Origin: JBNLBS01 sp050303415
GTDB lineage: Bacteria > Pseudomonadota > Gammaproteobacteria > Methylococcales > Methylomonadaceae
Reading direction: 5' to 3'
Length of the DNA stretch: 64,000 bases
NCBI GenBank assembly: GCA_050303415.1
Contig: JBNLBS010000020.1
Location: 12,328 to 76,327, forward strand
In this document: positions 53,349 through 62,740 of the stretch, in pieces
Position numbering within the stretch: position 1 is the stretch's first letter
Layout: each line of letters starts with the position of its first letter
Program-made: the position numbers and the translations under genes
Notes under the pieces: generated by a model
Seen by the model: only the letters and a program-made list of their open reading frames with translations
Told to the model about the DNA's origin: nothing
The model's database searches: none

Positions 53349-54671
53349 TTATCTTTTAAGGTTAGATTTCTTCATCAACCCTTCATATTGTTGGGACATC
53401 ATATGTGTTTGCATCTGAGACATGAAATCCATAACCACAACAACAATAATTAACAACGATGTTCCACCAAAATAAAAAGGAACATTCCAGTAAACAATCA
53501 AGAACTCAGGCAACAAACAGACCGCAGCTATATAGAAGGCACCAATCAACGTCAAACGCGTCATCACCTTATCTATATACGCGCTGGTTTGCTGTCCAGG
53601 CCTAATACCAGGCAAAAAAGCGCCTGATTTTTTAAGATTATCCGCTGTCTCTTTTGAATTAAAGACTAAAGCCGTATAAAAGAAACAGAAGAATATAATT
53701 GCTGCTGCATAGAACAAGACATAAACCGGCTGTCCAGGGGAAAGCATTGTAGCTATATCTTGCAACCATGTAAAGCCGTCAGACTTACCAAACCACCCAG
53801 CAACAGTTGCAGGAAATAGAATGATACTTGAAGCGAAAATTGGAGGAATAACACCCGCCATATTCAGCTTTAAAGGTAAAAAACTACTTTGACCGGCATA
53901 CATACGATTTCCTTGCTGCCTTTTTGGATAATTAATAACTATCCTTCTCTGTCCACGCTCTACAAATACAACTAAAGCGGTCACAGCGATTGCCAACAGA
54001 AACAGGAGAATAATGAAAGCTCCGTTCATCTCACCTGTTCTGGCAAGCTCTAACGTACCGCCAACTGCAGATGGCAGCCCAGACACGATACCAGCAAATA
54101 TAATAAGTGAAATGCCGTTGCCTAAACCACGCTCTGTAATCTGCTCACCAAGCCACATTAAAAATATTGTACCTGTAACTAATGTGACCGTAGTAATAAA
54201 AACAAAACTCATGCCTGAATTAATTACAACCGGCAAACCTCCAGCTGTTTGATTCTGCAAAGCAAGTGAGATACCGATAGCCTGAAAGGTTGCCAGTACG
54301 ACTGTCCCAAAACGCGTATATTGCGAAATTTTACGCCGACCCGACTCACCTTCTTTTTTTAGCTGTTCCATAGCTGGAATAACAACAGTAGTTAACTGCA
54401 TAATAATCGATGCAGAGATATACGGCATAATACCCAAGGCAAATAGACTAAGACGCATTAGTGCACCACCAGAGAACATGTTAAACATATCCAGGATGGA
54501 GCCACTTTGCTGTTCAAACATGATAGCTAGTGCATTTGGATCAATACCAGGAACAGGAATATGTGCACCCGTACGGTAGACAAAAAATGCCCCTAGTACG
54601 AATAATAATCTTGCTCTTAATTCCGAGAAACCGCCCAGCTTTTCAGCCATATCTGCTCTTGAAGTACTCAC
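53349..54671 (-). CDS. secY: Preprotein translocase subunit SecY
   Basis: Channel-forming core of the Sec translocon, with ten transmembrane helices in 440 residues. RTGAHIPVPGIDPNAL near the N-terminus and the segment IVINYPKRQQGNRMYAGQSSFLPLKLNMAGVIPPIFASSIILFP are characteristic. The start is taken as GTG 54671; ATG 54650 (MAEKLGGFSEL) is an equally reasonable start. Between rplO and rpmJ in the spc operon. Confidence 0.97.
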   Translation of the reverse strand: MSTSRADMAEKLGGFSELRARLLFVLGAFFVYRTGAHIPVPGIDPNALAIMFEQQSGSILDMFNMFSGGALMRLSLFALGIMPYISASIIMQLTTVVIPAMEQLKKEGESGRRKISQYTRFGTVVLATFQAIGISLALQNQTAGGLPVVINSGMSFVFITTVTLVTGTIFLMWLGEQITERGLGNGISLIIFAGIVSGLPSAVGGTLELARTGEMNGAFIILLFLLAIAVTALVVFVERGQRRIVINYPKRQQGNRMYAGQSSFLPLKLNMAGVIPPIFASSIILFPATVAGWFGKSDGFTWLQDIATMLSPGQPVYVLFYAAAIIFFCFFYTALVFNSKETADNLKKSGAFLPGIRPGQQTSAYIDKVMTRLTLIGAFYIAAVCLLPEFLIVYWNVPFYFGGTSLLIIVVVVMDFMSQMQTHMMSQQYEGLMKKSNLKR

Positions 54672-54675
54672 TCGA

Positions 54676-55113
54676 TTACGCCTCTATTTTTCCACCAGCC
54701 GCTTCAATGGAAGCCTTTGCGCCTGCGGTAACATTGATACCTTTTAACGTAACAGCTTTATTAATTTCACCAGACTTTATGATTTTAGCGGTCTTGGTAA
54801 AAGCCGGTACAATGTTCGCATCGATTAATACTGCTAAATCGACAACATTCGCTGACAACGAAGCAAGTTCATTTAATCTGACTTCAGCAGAGTATTTTTT
54901 TACACGTGATGTAAAACCGACTTTAGGCAATCTTCTTTGTAACGGCATTTGGCCGCCTTCAAAACCGACCTTATGAAAACCACCACTACGTGATTTTTGT
55001 CCTTTATGACCTCTACCACAAGTTTTACCTAAAGTTGACCCTATACCTCTACCAACTCTTTTGGCCTTTTTTCTTGAACCTGGAGTAGATTGCAATGTAT
55101 TTAAAAACATCAA
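54676..55113 (-). CDS. rplO: 50S ribosomal protein L15
   Basis: Late-assembly 23S rRNA-binding protein, 145 residues. The Gly/Lys/Arg-rich N-terminal tail (KKAKRVGRGIGSTLGKTCGRGHKGQKSRSGG) is diagnostic. It overlaps rpmD by 4 nt. Confidence 0.98.
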   Translation of the reverse strand: MMFLNTLQSTPGSRKKAKRVGRGIGSTLGKTCGRGHKGQKSRSGGFHKVGFEGGQMPLQRRLPKVGFTSRVKKYSAEVRLNELASLSANVVDLAVLIDANIVPAFTKTAKIIKSGEINKAVTLKGINVTAGAKASIEAAGGKIEA

Positions 55114-55295
55114 ACTTCCTCAACTTTGAGCATATATGATACTTTATTGATCATACCGCGGTTTTCTGGTGTATCCAGAACTTCAACCGTTTGATTAATC
55201 TTACGCAAACCAAGACCCTGCAAACAGGCCTTATGCTTAGGCAAACGACCAATACTACTTTTGGTCATCGTAACATTTATTTTTTTAGTTGCCAT
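55110..55295 (-). CDS. rpmD: 50S ribosomal protein L30
   Basis: Small L30 protein, 61 residues (KINVTMTKSSIGRLPKHKACLQGLGLRKINQTVEV). It sits 5 bp after rpsE and overlaps rplO by 4 nt (ATGA). Confidence 0.97.
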   Translation of the reverse strand: MATKKINVTMTKSSIGRLPKHKACLQGLGLRKINQTVEVLDTPENRGMINKVSYMLKVEEV

Positions 55296-55300
55296 CGTTA

Positions 55301-55807
55301 CTATCCAATAATCTGTTCGACTGATAACCCACGCTTAGCGGCAATTTGTTTTGCGTTATGCATTCCAGCTAAACCATCAATAGTTGCACGAACTACATTG
55401 ATTGGATTATTTGTACCGATACACTTTGCTAATACATTATGCACGCCAACAACTTCAAAAACAGCACGCATAGCACCACCAGCGATGATACCTGTACCTT
55501 CAGAAGCAGGTTGCATGTAAACTTTTGCTGCACCTGTTGAAGAAACGATTGGATATTGTAACGTTTCGTCTTTTAGTGCAACTTTATGCATGTTCTTACG
55601 TGCTTGCTCTAATGACTTTTGAATTGCAATAGGCACCTCACGTGCCTTACTTACACCGTAACCAACACGACCTTCACCGTCACCAACAACTGTTAAAGCA
55701 GTAAAACCAAAGACCCTACCACCTTTTACTACTTTTGCGACACGTCTTACAGAAACTAATTTTTCCTGTAAGCCGTCTGTATTACCTTGAGATGGAGCTG
55801 TAGCCAT
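55301..55807 (-). CDS. rpsE: 30S ribosomal protein S5
   Basis: Fidelity-related small-subunit protein, 168 residues. It has the S5 double-stranded RNA-binding domain (LVSVRRVAKVVKGGRVFGFTALTVVGDGEGRVGYG) and the C-terminal domain with ASEGTGIIAGGAMRAVFEVVGV. Confidence 0.98.
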   Translation of the reverse strand: MATAPSQGNTDGLQEKLVSVRRVAKVVKGGRVFGFTALTVVGDGEGRVGYGVSKAREVPIAIQKSLEQARKNMHKVALKDETLQYPIVSSTGAAKVYMQPASEGTGIIAGGAMRAVFEVVGVHNVLAKCIGTNNPINVVRATIDGLAGMHNAKQIAAKRGLSVEQIIG

Positions 55808-55816
55808 TTTATTCCC

Positions 55817-56170
55817 CTAAAATTTTAATCCAGCTTCACGTGCAGCATCTGCTAATGCTTTCACTCGACCATGATATTTAAAACCTGAACGATCAAAAGC
55901 AACACTTGTTACCCCTGCCGCAACAGCCTTTTCTGCGATTAATCTACCGACTTCACTAGCCGCATCAATATTACCTGTTGACTTAACAGTTGATTTGACC
56001 GAAGCCTGTACAGTTGAAGCACTCGCAAGAGTTTGCGTTCCATCATCACTAATTACCTGTGCATAGATATGTTTTGATGTCTTATGCACAGTTAAACGAC
56101 TGATACTTTGTTTTCTAATCTTACTACGCATTTTCAATGCGCGTTTTAAGCGGGAAGTTTTCTTATCCAT
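55817..56170 (-). CDS. rplR: 50S ribosomal protein L18
   Basis: 5S rRNA-binding protein. I chose ATG 56170 (MDKKTSRLKRALKMR), preceded by AGG at 7 nt, giving 117 residues like E. coli; a GTG one codon upstream is an alternative. ASEVGRLIAEKAVAAGVTSVAFDRSGFKYHGRVKALADAAREAGLKF is the signature C-terminus. Confidence 0.97.
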   Translation of the reverse strand: MDKKTSRLKRALKMRSKIRKQSISRLTVHKTSKHIYAQVISDDGTQTLASASTVQASVKSTVKSTGNIDAASEVGRLIAEKAVAAGVTSVAFDRSGFKYHGRVKALADAAREAGLKF

Positions 56171-56179
56171 CACTTTACC

Positions 56180-56713
56180 TTACTTCTTTTTGGCTTCTTT
56201 TCTAGCAACATATTCATCAGAATATCTGATACCTTTACCTTTATAAGGTTCTGGTGGACGATAAGCCCGAATATTTGCCGCGACCTGACCGACTTGCTGT
56301 TTGTCACTTCCTTTTACAACAATCTCAGTCTGACTAGGTGCTTCAATAGTTATTCCTGCAGGAATATCAAAATCCACAGGATGAGAGAAGCCAAGAGATA
56401 AATTTAATACATTACCTTTTACTTGTGCTCTGTAACCAACACCAATTAATGTTAATTTCTTTTCAAACCCTACAGCTACACCAGTAACCATATTGTTTAC
56501 TACAGCCCTAGCGGTACCCGCTTGAGCTTTAGCCTTCATATCATTTTCGTCCCAAACCACACTGATAACATTATCAGTGTAATCGACTTTAACAGCCTCA
56601 TTAATCACAGCAGACATTTGACCGTTTTTACCTTTTACGGAAACATCGTTTCCTTTAATGGTAACATCTACTCCGCTTGGAACTGTTATTGGGGCATTAG
56701 CAATTCTTGACAT
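56180..56713 (-). CDS. rplF: 50S ribosomal protein L6
   Basis: Large-subunit protein near the factor-binding site, 177 residues, equal to E. coli. Two L6 repeats are visible, the second containing GFSHPVDFDIPAGITIE and the C-terminal PEPYKGKGIRYSDEYVARKEAKKK. Confidence 0.98.
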   Translation of the reverse strand: MSRIANAPITVPSGVDVTIKGNDVSVKGKNGQMSAVINEAVKVDYTDNVISVVWDENDMKAKAQAGTARAVVNNMVTGVAVGFEKKLTLIGVGYRAQVKGNVLNLSLGFSHPVDFDIPAGITIEAPSQTEIVVKGSDKQQVGQVAANIRAYRPPEPYKGKGIRYSDEYVARKEAKKK

Positions 56714-56728
56714 AACTTAGCCTACTCT

Positions 56729-57124
56729 CTATGAAACAGTACAAATAACTTCGCCACCATGACCAATGGCACGAGCAGCTCTATCAGTCATCACACCTTT
56801 AGAAGTGGAAATGATTGCTATACCAAGACCGCCTAGGACTTTTGGTAACTCATCGTGTGATTTATATATTCTCAAACCTGGACGACTAACTCTTTTTACC
56901 GTCTCAATAACAGGCTGATCTTTATAATATTTTAAGACGATGGTCATCTCTTTGTGGCTACCTTTAACTTCAGTTTCGAAGCTACTGATATAACCTTCTT
57001 CTTTTAATACATTCGCGATTGCAACTTTAAGTTTTGACGAAGGTAACTTTACATCTTTTTTTCTAGCAGACTGCGCATTTCTAATGCGTGTTAACATATC
57101 TGCTATTGGATCTGTCATACTCAT
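56729..57124 (-). CDS. rpsH: 30S ribosomal protein S8
   Basis: 16S rRNA-binding protein and, in E. coli, repressor of the spc operon. The 131 residues include MSMTDPIADMLTRIRNAQSARKKDVKLPSSKLK and the C-terminal GGLGIAIISTSKGVMTDRAARA. Confidence 0.98.
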   Translation of the reverse strand: MSMTDPIADMLTRIRNAQSARKKDVKLPSSKLKVAIANVLKEEGYISSFETEVKGSHKEMTIVLKYYKDQPVIETVKRVSRPGLRIYKSHDELPKVLGGLGIAIISTSKGVMTDRAARAIGHGGEVICTVS

Positions 57125-57156
57125 CTTAATAATTCTCCAAAATTTACCAACAGATA

Positions 57157-57462
57157 TTACCAGCTAGCCTTGGTCAAACCAGGAACATCACCTCTCATAG
57201 TGGCTTCTCTCAGTTTGTTACGACTCAGTCCAAACTTACGATAATAGCCATGTGGGCGACCGGTAAGGTTACAACGGTTACGTAATCTAGCATAACTAGA
57301 ATCACGCGGTAATTTTTGCAATTTCAAATGAGCTGATTCTTTATCTTCAAAAGATGCATTTGGATCTCTAATGATCTCCTTCAGCGCAGCGCGTTTTGCC
57401 TCGTATTTCTTGACCAATTTAACGCGTTTATTTTCACGCGCAATCATTGATTTCTTTGCCAT
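57157..57462 (-). CDS. rpsN: 30S ribosomal protein S14 (zinc-free form)
   Basis: Small-subunit head protein, 101 residues, equal to E. coli. The long form is seen, with RNRCNLTGRPHGYYRKFGLSRNKLREATMRGDVPGLTKASW and without a CxxC zinc pair. Thus S14 here is zinc-free while L36 is the zinc form. Confidence 0.98.
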   Translation of the reverse strand: MAKKSMIARENKRVKLVKKYEAKRAALKEIIRDPNASFEDKESAHLKLQKLPRDSSYARLRNRCNLTGRPHGYYRKFGLSRNKLREATMRGDVPGLTKASW

Positions 57463-57472
57463 GACTCTAGCC

Positions 57473-58012
57473 CTAGTTCTTAAATGGAAAATTAAAAAGC
57501 TTTAACAATGCACGACCTTCATCGTCAGTTTGTGCAGTTGTTGTCACTGTTATATCCATACCACGAATGGTGTCGATTTTATCATAATCGATTTCAGGAA
57601 AAATAATCTGTTCCTTAACACCCATGGAATAGTTACCGCGACCATCAAAGCTTTTAGAGCTCATACCTCTAAAGTCACGAATACGAGGAATTGAGATATT
57701 GATTAAGCGATCAAGAAATTCATACATTCTGTCGCTACGCAATGTCACTTTGCAACCGATAGGCATATCGTCACGAATTTTAAAACCCGCAATTGATTTT
57801 CTAGCCAAAGTAACAACTGGTTTTTGACCAGAAATTAATTCCATATCAGCTAAAGCTGCTTGCAATACTTTTTTATCAGCAACTGCACCACCAACACCCA
57901 TATTGAGTGTAATCTTTTCGATTCGTGGAGCTTGCATAATAGACTTATAGCCAAACTGCTCAACTAAAGCAGGTAAGACTTTTTCTTTATATTCTGTTTC
58001 TAATCTAGCCAT
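57473..58012 (-). CDS. rplE: 50S ribosomal protein L5
   Basis: 5S rRNA-binding protein at the central protuberance, 179 residues, equal to E. coli. IEKITLNMGVGGAVADKK and RDFRGMSSKSFDGRGNYSMGVKEQIIFPEI are characteristic. Confidence 0.98.
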   Translation of the reverse strand: MARLETEYKEKVLPALVEQFGYKSIMQAPRIEKITLNMGVGGAVADKKVLQAALADMELISGQKPVVTLARKSIAGFKIRDDMPIGCKVTLRSDRMYEFLDRLINISIPRIRDFRGMSSKSFDGRGNYSMGVKEQIIFPEIDYDKIDTIRGMDITVTTTAQTDDEGRALLKLFNFPFKN

Positions 58013-58026
58013 GATTCATCTGCACC

Positions 58027-58341
58027 TTAGGCATCAACAACTTCATTAGTTGATTTAAAATATCTGACCTTTTTACCATCTTCCAGAAATTTAAAACCAA
58101 CACGATCCGCTTTTTTAGTTTCAGGATTGTATATTGCGACATTCGAGATATCGATTGGCATATCTTTATCAATAATGCCACCGGATATTCCCGCATGCGG
58201 GTTGCCTTTTTGGTGTTTTTTGACACGATTGATGCCTTGAACCAGCACTTTACCGCCAAGAACCTTAAGAACCTTGCCTTCTTTGCCCTTGTCTTTACCA
58301 GTCAATACAATTACATCATCGCCTTGTTTAATTTTTTGCAT
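58027..58341 (-). CDS. rplX: 50S ribosomal protein L24
   Basis: Assembly-initiating 23S rRNA-binding protein, 104 residues. It opens with the KOW motif (GDDVIVLTGKDKGKEGKVLKVL). Follows rplN by 13 bp. Confidence 0.98.
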   Translation of the reverse strand: MQKIKQGDDVIVLTGKDKGKEGKVLKVLGGKVLVQGINRVKKHQKGNPHAGISGGIIDKDMPIDISNVAIYNPETKKADRVGFKFLEDGKKVRYFKSTNEVVDA

Positions 58342-58354
58342 TTTTACCCCTACC

Positions 58355-58723
58355 TTATAATACTTCAGGTGCTAAAGAGACAATTTTCATAAATTTGTCT
58401 CCACGCAACTCACGTGTAACAGGGCCAAAAATACGTGTACCAAGTGGCTGCAAATTGGCGTTTAAAATTACCGCTGAGTTATTATCAAAACGGATAACTG
58501 AACCATCAGGTCTACGCACACCTTTACGAGTTCTTACGACCAAAGCATTATATACTTCGCCTTTTTTAACTCGACCACGAGGAATAGCGTCTTTGACGCT
58601 GACCTTGATGATATCGCCTATGCCAGCATAGCGTCTATGCGACCCACCCAGTACTTTGATACACATGACCTTTTTTGCGCCACTATTATCGGCAACGTCA
58701 AGGTTAGTTTGCATCTGAATCAT
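58355..58723 (-). CDS. rplN: 50S ribosomal protein L14
   Basis: Subunit-interface protein, 122 residues. MIQMQTNLDVADNSGAKKVMCIKVLGGSHRRYA and the C-terminal GTRIFGPVTRELR are diagnostic. First gene of the spc operon, about 36 bp after rpsQ. Confidence 0.98.
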   Translation of the reverse strand: MIQMQTNLDVADNSGAKKVMCIKVLGGSHRRYAGIGDIIKVSVKDAIPRGRVKKGEVYNALVVRTRKGVRRPDGSVIRFDNNSAVILNANLQPLGTRIFGPVTRELRGDKFMKIVSLAPEVL

Positions 58724-58759
58724 GATTAATTCCTAAATTTACTTAATTCTTAAGTATTT

Positions 58760-59017
58760 CTACTTAGAGGTTTCCAATACTTCAACTAACTTGAAGTTCT
58801 TGTTCTTTGACATCGGTCTGCAAGAAGTGATTGTAACCACATCACCTTCATTACATTGGTTTTGCTCGTCATGAGCCATCAACTTAGTTGATCGCTTGAT
58901 GTATTTACCATAAACCGGATGTTTAACCAGCCTTTCAACCAGTACAGTAATGGTTTTATCCATTTTAGAGCTTACTACACGACCTGTAATGGTTCGTATT
59001 TTAGTATTTTCTGTCAT
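58760..59017 (-). CDS. rpsQ: 30S ribosomal protein S17
   Basis: OB-fold 16S rRNA-binding protein, 85 residues (TITGRVVSSKMDKTITVLVERLVKHPVYGKYI). Last gene of the S10 operon segment. Confidence 0.98.
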   Translation of the reverse strand: MTENTKIRTITGRVVSSKMDKTITVLVERLVKHPVYGKYIKRSTKLMAHDEQNQCNEGDVVTITSCRPMSKNKNFKLVEVLETSK

Positions 59018-59019
59018 CT

Positions 59020-59211
59020 TTATGCGCTCGCCTGTTCATTTAAAATAGTACGAATGCGCGCAATATCACGCCTAACTTTCTTCATTTGATCTGGCTTACT
59101 CAGCTGACCACTGCCTTGTTGCATTCTCAAGTTAAATTGCTCTTTTGCTTTTTCGAGCAACATTTCATTCAACTCTTCAGCTGAACTATTACGTAATTCG
59201 CTTGCTTTCAT
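59020..59211 (-). CDS. rpmC: 50S ribosomal protein L29
   Basis: Small two-helix protein near the exit tunnel, 63 residues, equal to E. coli (MKASELRNSSAEELNEMLLEKAKEQFNLRMQ). Overlaps rplP by 1 nt (TAATG). Confidence 0.98.
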   Translation of the reverse strand: MKASELRNSSAEELNEMLLEKAKEQFNLRMQQGSGQLSKPDQMKKVRRDIARIRTILNEQASA

Positions 59212-59624
59212 TACATCACCGACCGAGCTATAAAGGTAGTTTTCACAGGAAGCTTAGCAGATGCCAACTGAAAGGCTTCACGAGCCAATTCCTCTGAAAC
59301 ACCTTGGATTTCATATAGCATTGTACCAGGTCTAATTTGTGCAACCCAATATTCAACACTACCCTTACCTTTACCCATCCTTACTTCCAATGGTTTTTTG
59401 GTAATTGGCTTATCTGGGAAAACCCTGATCCACAATTTACCACCACGCTTAACATGACGATTAATTGCTCTACGAGCCGCCTCAATTTGACGGGCCGTTA
59501 TTCTACCACGAGTTGTAGCCTTAAGGCCATACTCACCGAAACTTACTGATGATCCACGAACAGCGATACCCGTATTTCTACCTTTATGCTGCTTACGAAA
59601 TTTTGTTCTTTTAGGTTGAAGCAT
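59211..59624 (-). CDS. rplP: 50S ribosomal protein L16
   Basis: A-site-proximal large-subunit protein, 137 residues. MLQPKRTKFRKQHKGRN and RVFPDKPITKKPLEVRMGKGKGSVEYWVA are diagnostic. Confidence 0.98.
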   Translation of the reverse strand: MLQPKRTKFRKQHKGRNTGIAVRGSSVSFGEYGLKATTRGRITARQIEAARRAINRHVKRGGKLWIRVFPDKPITKKPLEVRMGKGKGSVEYWVAQIRPGTMLYEIQGVSEELAREAFQLASAKLPVKTTFIARSVM

Positions 59625-59640
59625 CGTCTTTTCCCTTCAC

Positions 59641-60312
59641 CTATTTCTTAGATTCTGAATTATCAGATGCAGCTACCGCATCCATATTAAATACTTCGCC
59701 TTTGAAAATCCAAACCTTGACACCGATAATGCCATAAGTTGTATTTGCTTCAGCAGTACCATAATCAACATCAGCTCTTAATGTATGCAAAGGCACTCGA
59801 CCTTCTCTATACCATTCACTTCGAGCAATTTCAGCGCCGTTCAAACGCCCCCCAACATTGATTTTAATGCCCTCAGCACCCAATCGCATTGAGTTTGAAA
59901 CCGCACGCTTCATAGCACGGCGATACATTATTCTTTTTTCCAATTGCTGAGCAACACTTTCAGCTACCAATTGAGCATCCAGCTCAGGTTTTCTGATTTC
60001 CTCTACATTCATTTGTACCGGAATACCCATCATAGCCGACACTTCTTGTCTCAACTTATCAATGTCCTCACCTTTTTTACCGATTACAATACCGGGTCTA
60101 GCGGTATGTACGGTAATGTGGGCGTTGTTTGCCGGACGATTAATCTGGATTTTGCTCACCGATGCATGAGATAATTTTTTTCGTAAAAAATCTCTTACAG
60201 TTAAATCCTGCTTCAGGAATACTGGATAATCCTGACTATTTGCATACCATCTAGAATTCCAATCTTTGACGATACCAAGACGTATACCCGTTGGATGTAC
60301 CTTTTGACCCAT
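59641..60312 (-). CDS. rpsC: 30S ribosomal protein S3
   Basis: mRNA-entry protein, 223 residues, about 10 fewer than E. coli at the C-terminus. It has an N-terminal KH domain (HTARPGIVIGKKGEDIDKLRQEV) and the S3 C-terminal domain (GRLNGAEIARSEWYREGRVPLHTLRADVDYG). Confidence 0.98.
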   Translation of the reverse strand: MGQKVHPTGIRLGIVKDWNSRWYANSQDYPVFLKQDLTVRDFLRKKLSHASVSKIQINRPANNAHITVHTARPGIVIGKKGEDIDKLRQEVSAMMGIPVQMNVEEIRKPELDAQLVAESVAQQLEKRIMYRRAMKRAVSNSMRLGAEGIKINVGGRLNGAEIARSEWYREGRVPLHTLRADVDYGTAEANTTYGIIGVKVWIFKGEVFNMDAVAASDNSESKK

Positions 60313-60320
60313 GTTAGCCT

Positions 60321-60656
60321 CTACTCGTATTCTGCAACTTTAACTGTTATATGACAGGTTCTCTTCAGGATATGATTAGCACGTCCTTTAGCTCTCGCCT
60401 TAAACCTTTTTAATGTACGACCTTCGTTCACATAAACAGTCGACACCTTTAACTCATCAATATCGGCACTTTCATTATGCTCAGCATTGGCAACAGCCGA
60501 CTCAAGAACTTTCTTCATGATTGCGGCAGCCTTTTTTGTGCTGAAATTTAATGTTTCCAACGCCTTCTCGACTGGTAGACCTCTTATTTGATCGCCAACT
60601 AATCTTGCTTTTTGCGCAGATAGAGGTGCATTACTTAATTTTGCTGAAACTTCCAT
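60321..60656 (-). CDS. rplV: 50S ribosomal protein L22
   Basis: Exit-tunnel protein, 111 residues. The tunnel beta-hairpin region is visible as YVNEGRTLKRFKARAKGRANHILKRTCHITV. Confidence 0.98.
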   Translation of the reverse strand: MEVSAKLSNAPLSAQKARLVGDQIRGLPVEKALETLNFSTKKAAAIMKKVLESAVANAEHNESADIDELKVSTVYVNEGRTLKRFKARAKGRANHILKRTCHITVKVAEYE

Positions 60657-60664
60657 AATAACCT

Positions 60665-60937
60665 CTATCTGGATTTCTTATCAGCCACATGGCCTTTATA
60701 TGTTCTGGTAGGTGCAAACTCACCCAATTTGTGTCCGACCATATTCTCAGAAACAAGAACAGGGACGTGCTGACGCCCATTGTGTACAGCGATTGTTAAC
60801 CCTAACATTTCCGGGATAATCATTGATCTTCTGGACCATGTTTTAATCGGTTTCCTGCTATTGGTACTTACTGCATTCTCTACTTTTTTCTGCAGATGAT
60901 GATCAATAAAAGGACCTTTTTTAATTGAACGTGGCAC
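60665..60937 (-). CDS. rpsS: 30S ribosomal protein S19
   Basis: Head protein contacting S13, 90 residues. MPRSIKKGPFIDHHLQKKVE and GHKLGEFAPTRTYKGHVADKK are diagnostic. Confidence 0.98.
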   Translation of the reverse strand: MPRSIKKGPFIDHHLQKKVENAVSTNSRKPIKTWSRRSMIIPEMLGLTIAVHNGRQHVPVLVSENMVGHKLGEFAPTRTYKGHVADKKSR

Positions 60938-60949
60938 GTTAATTCCTCT

Positions 60950-61777
60950 CTATTTCTGCTTACGACGTCTAACAATCATATTGTCAGTACGCTTGTTTTT
61001 TCTAGTCTTATAACCTTTAGTCGGCATACCCCAAGGTGAAACAGGGTGACGACCACCTGATGTACGACCCTCACCACCACCATGCGGGTGATCTACCGGG
61101 TTCATAGCTACACCACGAACCGTAGGTCGAATACCTCTACGACGGGTTGCACCAGCCTTACCTAAAGAAATAAGATTATGTTCTGAATTAGAAACTTCAC
61201 CTATAACAGCCTTACAGTCAGCCATTACTTTACGCATCTCACCGGAACGTAACCGTAATGTCGCATAAGGACCATCCTTAGCAACCAACTGCACTGAAGT
61301 ACCAGCACTTCTAGCAATCTGTGCGCCTTTACCAGGTTTTAGCTCTACACAGTGCACTACTGTACCCATTGGAATACTTCTCAACGGCATGCAGTTACCG
61401 GGTTTTAATGGTGTAACTTCTGCTGAAAGAACTTCCTGACCAACAACCATACCTTTAGGCGCAATCATATATTTGCGCTCACCATCCTTAAACAGGATTA
61501 AAGCGATATTTGCCGTTCTATTTGGATCATACTCCAAACGCTCAACAATACCTGGAATGTCAGTTTTGTTTCTTTTGAAATCAATGACCCGGTAGTGTTG
61601 CTTATGACCACCACCTACATGACGTGTAGTTATACGCCCTTGATTATTACGACCCCCTGTTTTGCTTTTTTTAGCAATCAGTGGAGCATAAGGCTTACCT
61701 TTATGTAATTCATCATTTTTAATACGTACAACAAACCGTGACCCGGGTGATGTAGGTTTTGATTTAACAATAGCCAT
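60950..61777 (-). CDS. rplB: 50S ribosomal protein L2
   Basis: Peptidyl-transferase-proximal protein, 275 residues. GRNNQGRITTRHVGGGHKQHYRVIDFKRNK near the N-terminus and PTVRGVAMNPVDHPHGGGEGRTSGGRHPVSPWG, with the conserved active-site-proximal His, are intact. Confidence 0.98.
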   Translation of the reverse strand: MAIVKSKPTSPGSRFVVRIKNDELHKGKPYAPLIAKKSKTGGRNNQGRITTRHVGGGHKQHYRVIDFKRNKTDIPGIVERLEYDPNRTANIALILFKDGERKYMIAPKGMVVGQEVLSAEVTPLKPGNCMPLRSIPMGTVVHCVELKPGKGAQIARSAGTSVQLVAKDGPYATLRLRSGEMRKVMADCKAVIGEVSNSEHNLISLGKAGATRRRGIRPTVRGVAMNPVDHPHGGGEGRTSGGRHPVSPWGMPTKGYKTRKNKRTDNMIVRRRKQK

Positions 61778-61820
61778 GCTTTCTACCGTTTCCTATTGAC
61801 CTTTAAATACTATATTTCAA

Positions 61821-62120
61821 TTACGCCGCAGAGAAATCAATATCATGACCAGGCTTAAGCTTTACATAAGCTTTCTTCCAGTCAGACCGTTTACCCATGA
61901 CTTGACCAAATCTTTTCTTTTTGCCTTTTACGTTAAGCACTTGAACTGAATCAACTTCAACTTCAAACATCAACTCAACAGCGTTTTTAACTTGTAATTT
62001 TGTCGCTTGTTTTTGTACTTTAAACACAAAGCGATTATTTTCTTCAGCAGCAATTGTGCTTTTTTCAGAAATAATCGGTGCCTGTACAACTCCAGCTAAT
62101 TTTGCTTTATTTACACTCAC
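61821..62120 (-). CDS. rplW: 50S ribosomal protein L23
   Basis: Exit-site docking protein for trigger factor and SRP, 99 residues (APIISEKSTIAAEENNRFVFKVQKQATKLQVKNAVELMF). Overlaps rplD by 4 nt. Confidence 0.98.
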   Translation of the reverse strand: MSVNKAKLAGVVQAPIISEKSTIAAEENNRFVFKVQKQATKLQVKNAVELMFEVEVDSVQVLNVKGKKKRFGQVMGKRSDWKKAYVKLKPGHDIDFSAA

Positions 62121-62737
62121 GCCAATTTCTCCTCAAGTTGTTTCAATGCACCAGAAGTAGCAATCACTTTATCTGCTGCAACCAATGAAACAGGACTTAG
62201 GTTTTCAGCGGAGATAACCTCAACATACGGAATATTTCTAGAAGCTAACGCTAAATTTGCATCAACATTATCCGAAATAATCAATACACGCTTCGCATCC
62301 AATCCACTCAGTTTTGCAACTAATTCCTTAGTTTTTGGGCTGCTTGGTGCAATATCGTTACTTACAACCAGACGACCCTGTCTCACCAACTCAGACAGTA
62401 TTGAACGCAAACCAACACGAAACATCTTCTTATTCAGCTTTTGCTCGAATGAACGAGGGCGTGCTGCAAATGTAGTTCCGCCAGTTCTCCACAGTGGACT
62501 GCGTATTGTACCAGCTCTTGCGCGTCCTGTCCCCTTTTGTCTAAAAGGTTTTATTCCACCGCCACTCACATCTGAGCGATTTTTTTGCGCCTTAGTACCA
62601 GCACGCGCCCCAGCCAGGTATCTTGTGACTAGCTGATGCACTAATGTTTCATTATACGCTTGATCAAATACTGCTTCATTTACTTCAACAGAACCAGCAG
62701 AATCATTCGCACTTATAGCAGGTATTTGCAAACTCAT
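62117..62737 (-). CDS. rplD: 50S ribosomal protein L4
   Basis: Exit-tunnel protein and, in E. coli, autogenous regulator of the S10 operon. The 206 residues include the tunnel loop GGGIKPFRQKGTGRARAGTIRSPLWRTGGTTFAARPRSFEQKLNKKM. Confidence 0.98.
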   Translation of the reverse strand: MSLQIPAISANDSAGSVEVNEAVFDQAYNETLVHQLVTRYLAGARAGTKAQKNRSDVSGGGIKPFRQKGTGRARAGTIRSPLWRTGGTTFAARPRSFEQKLNKKMFRVGLRSILSELVRQGRLVVSNDIAPSSPKTKELVAKLSGLDAKRVLIISDNVDANLALASRNIPYVEVISAENLSPVSLVAADKVIATSGALKQLEEKLA

Positions 62738-62740
62738 GAC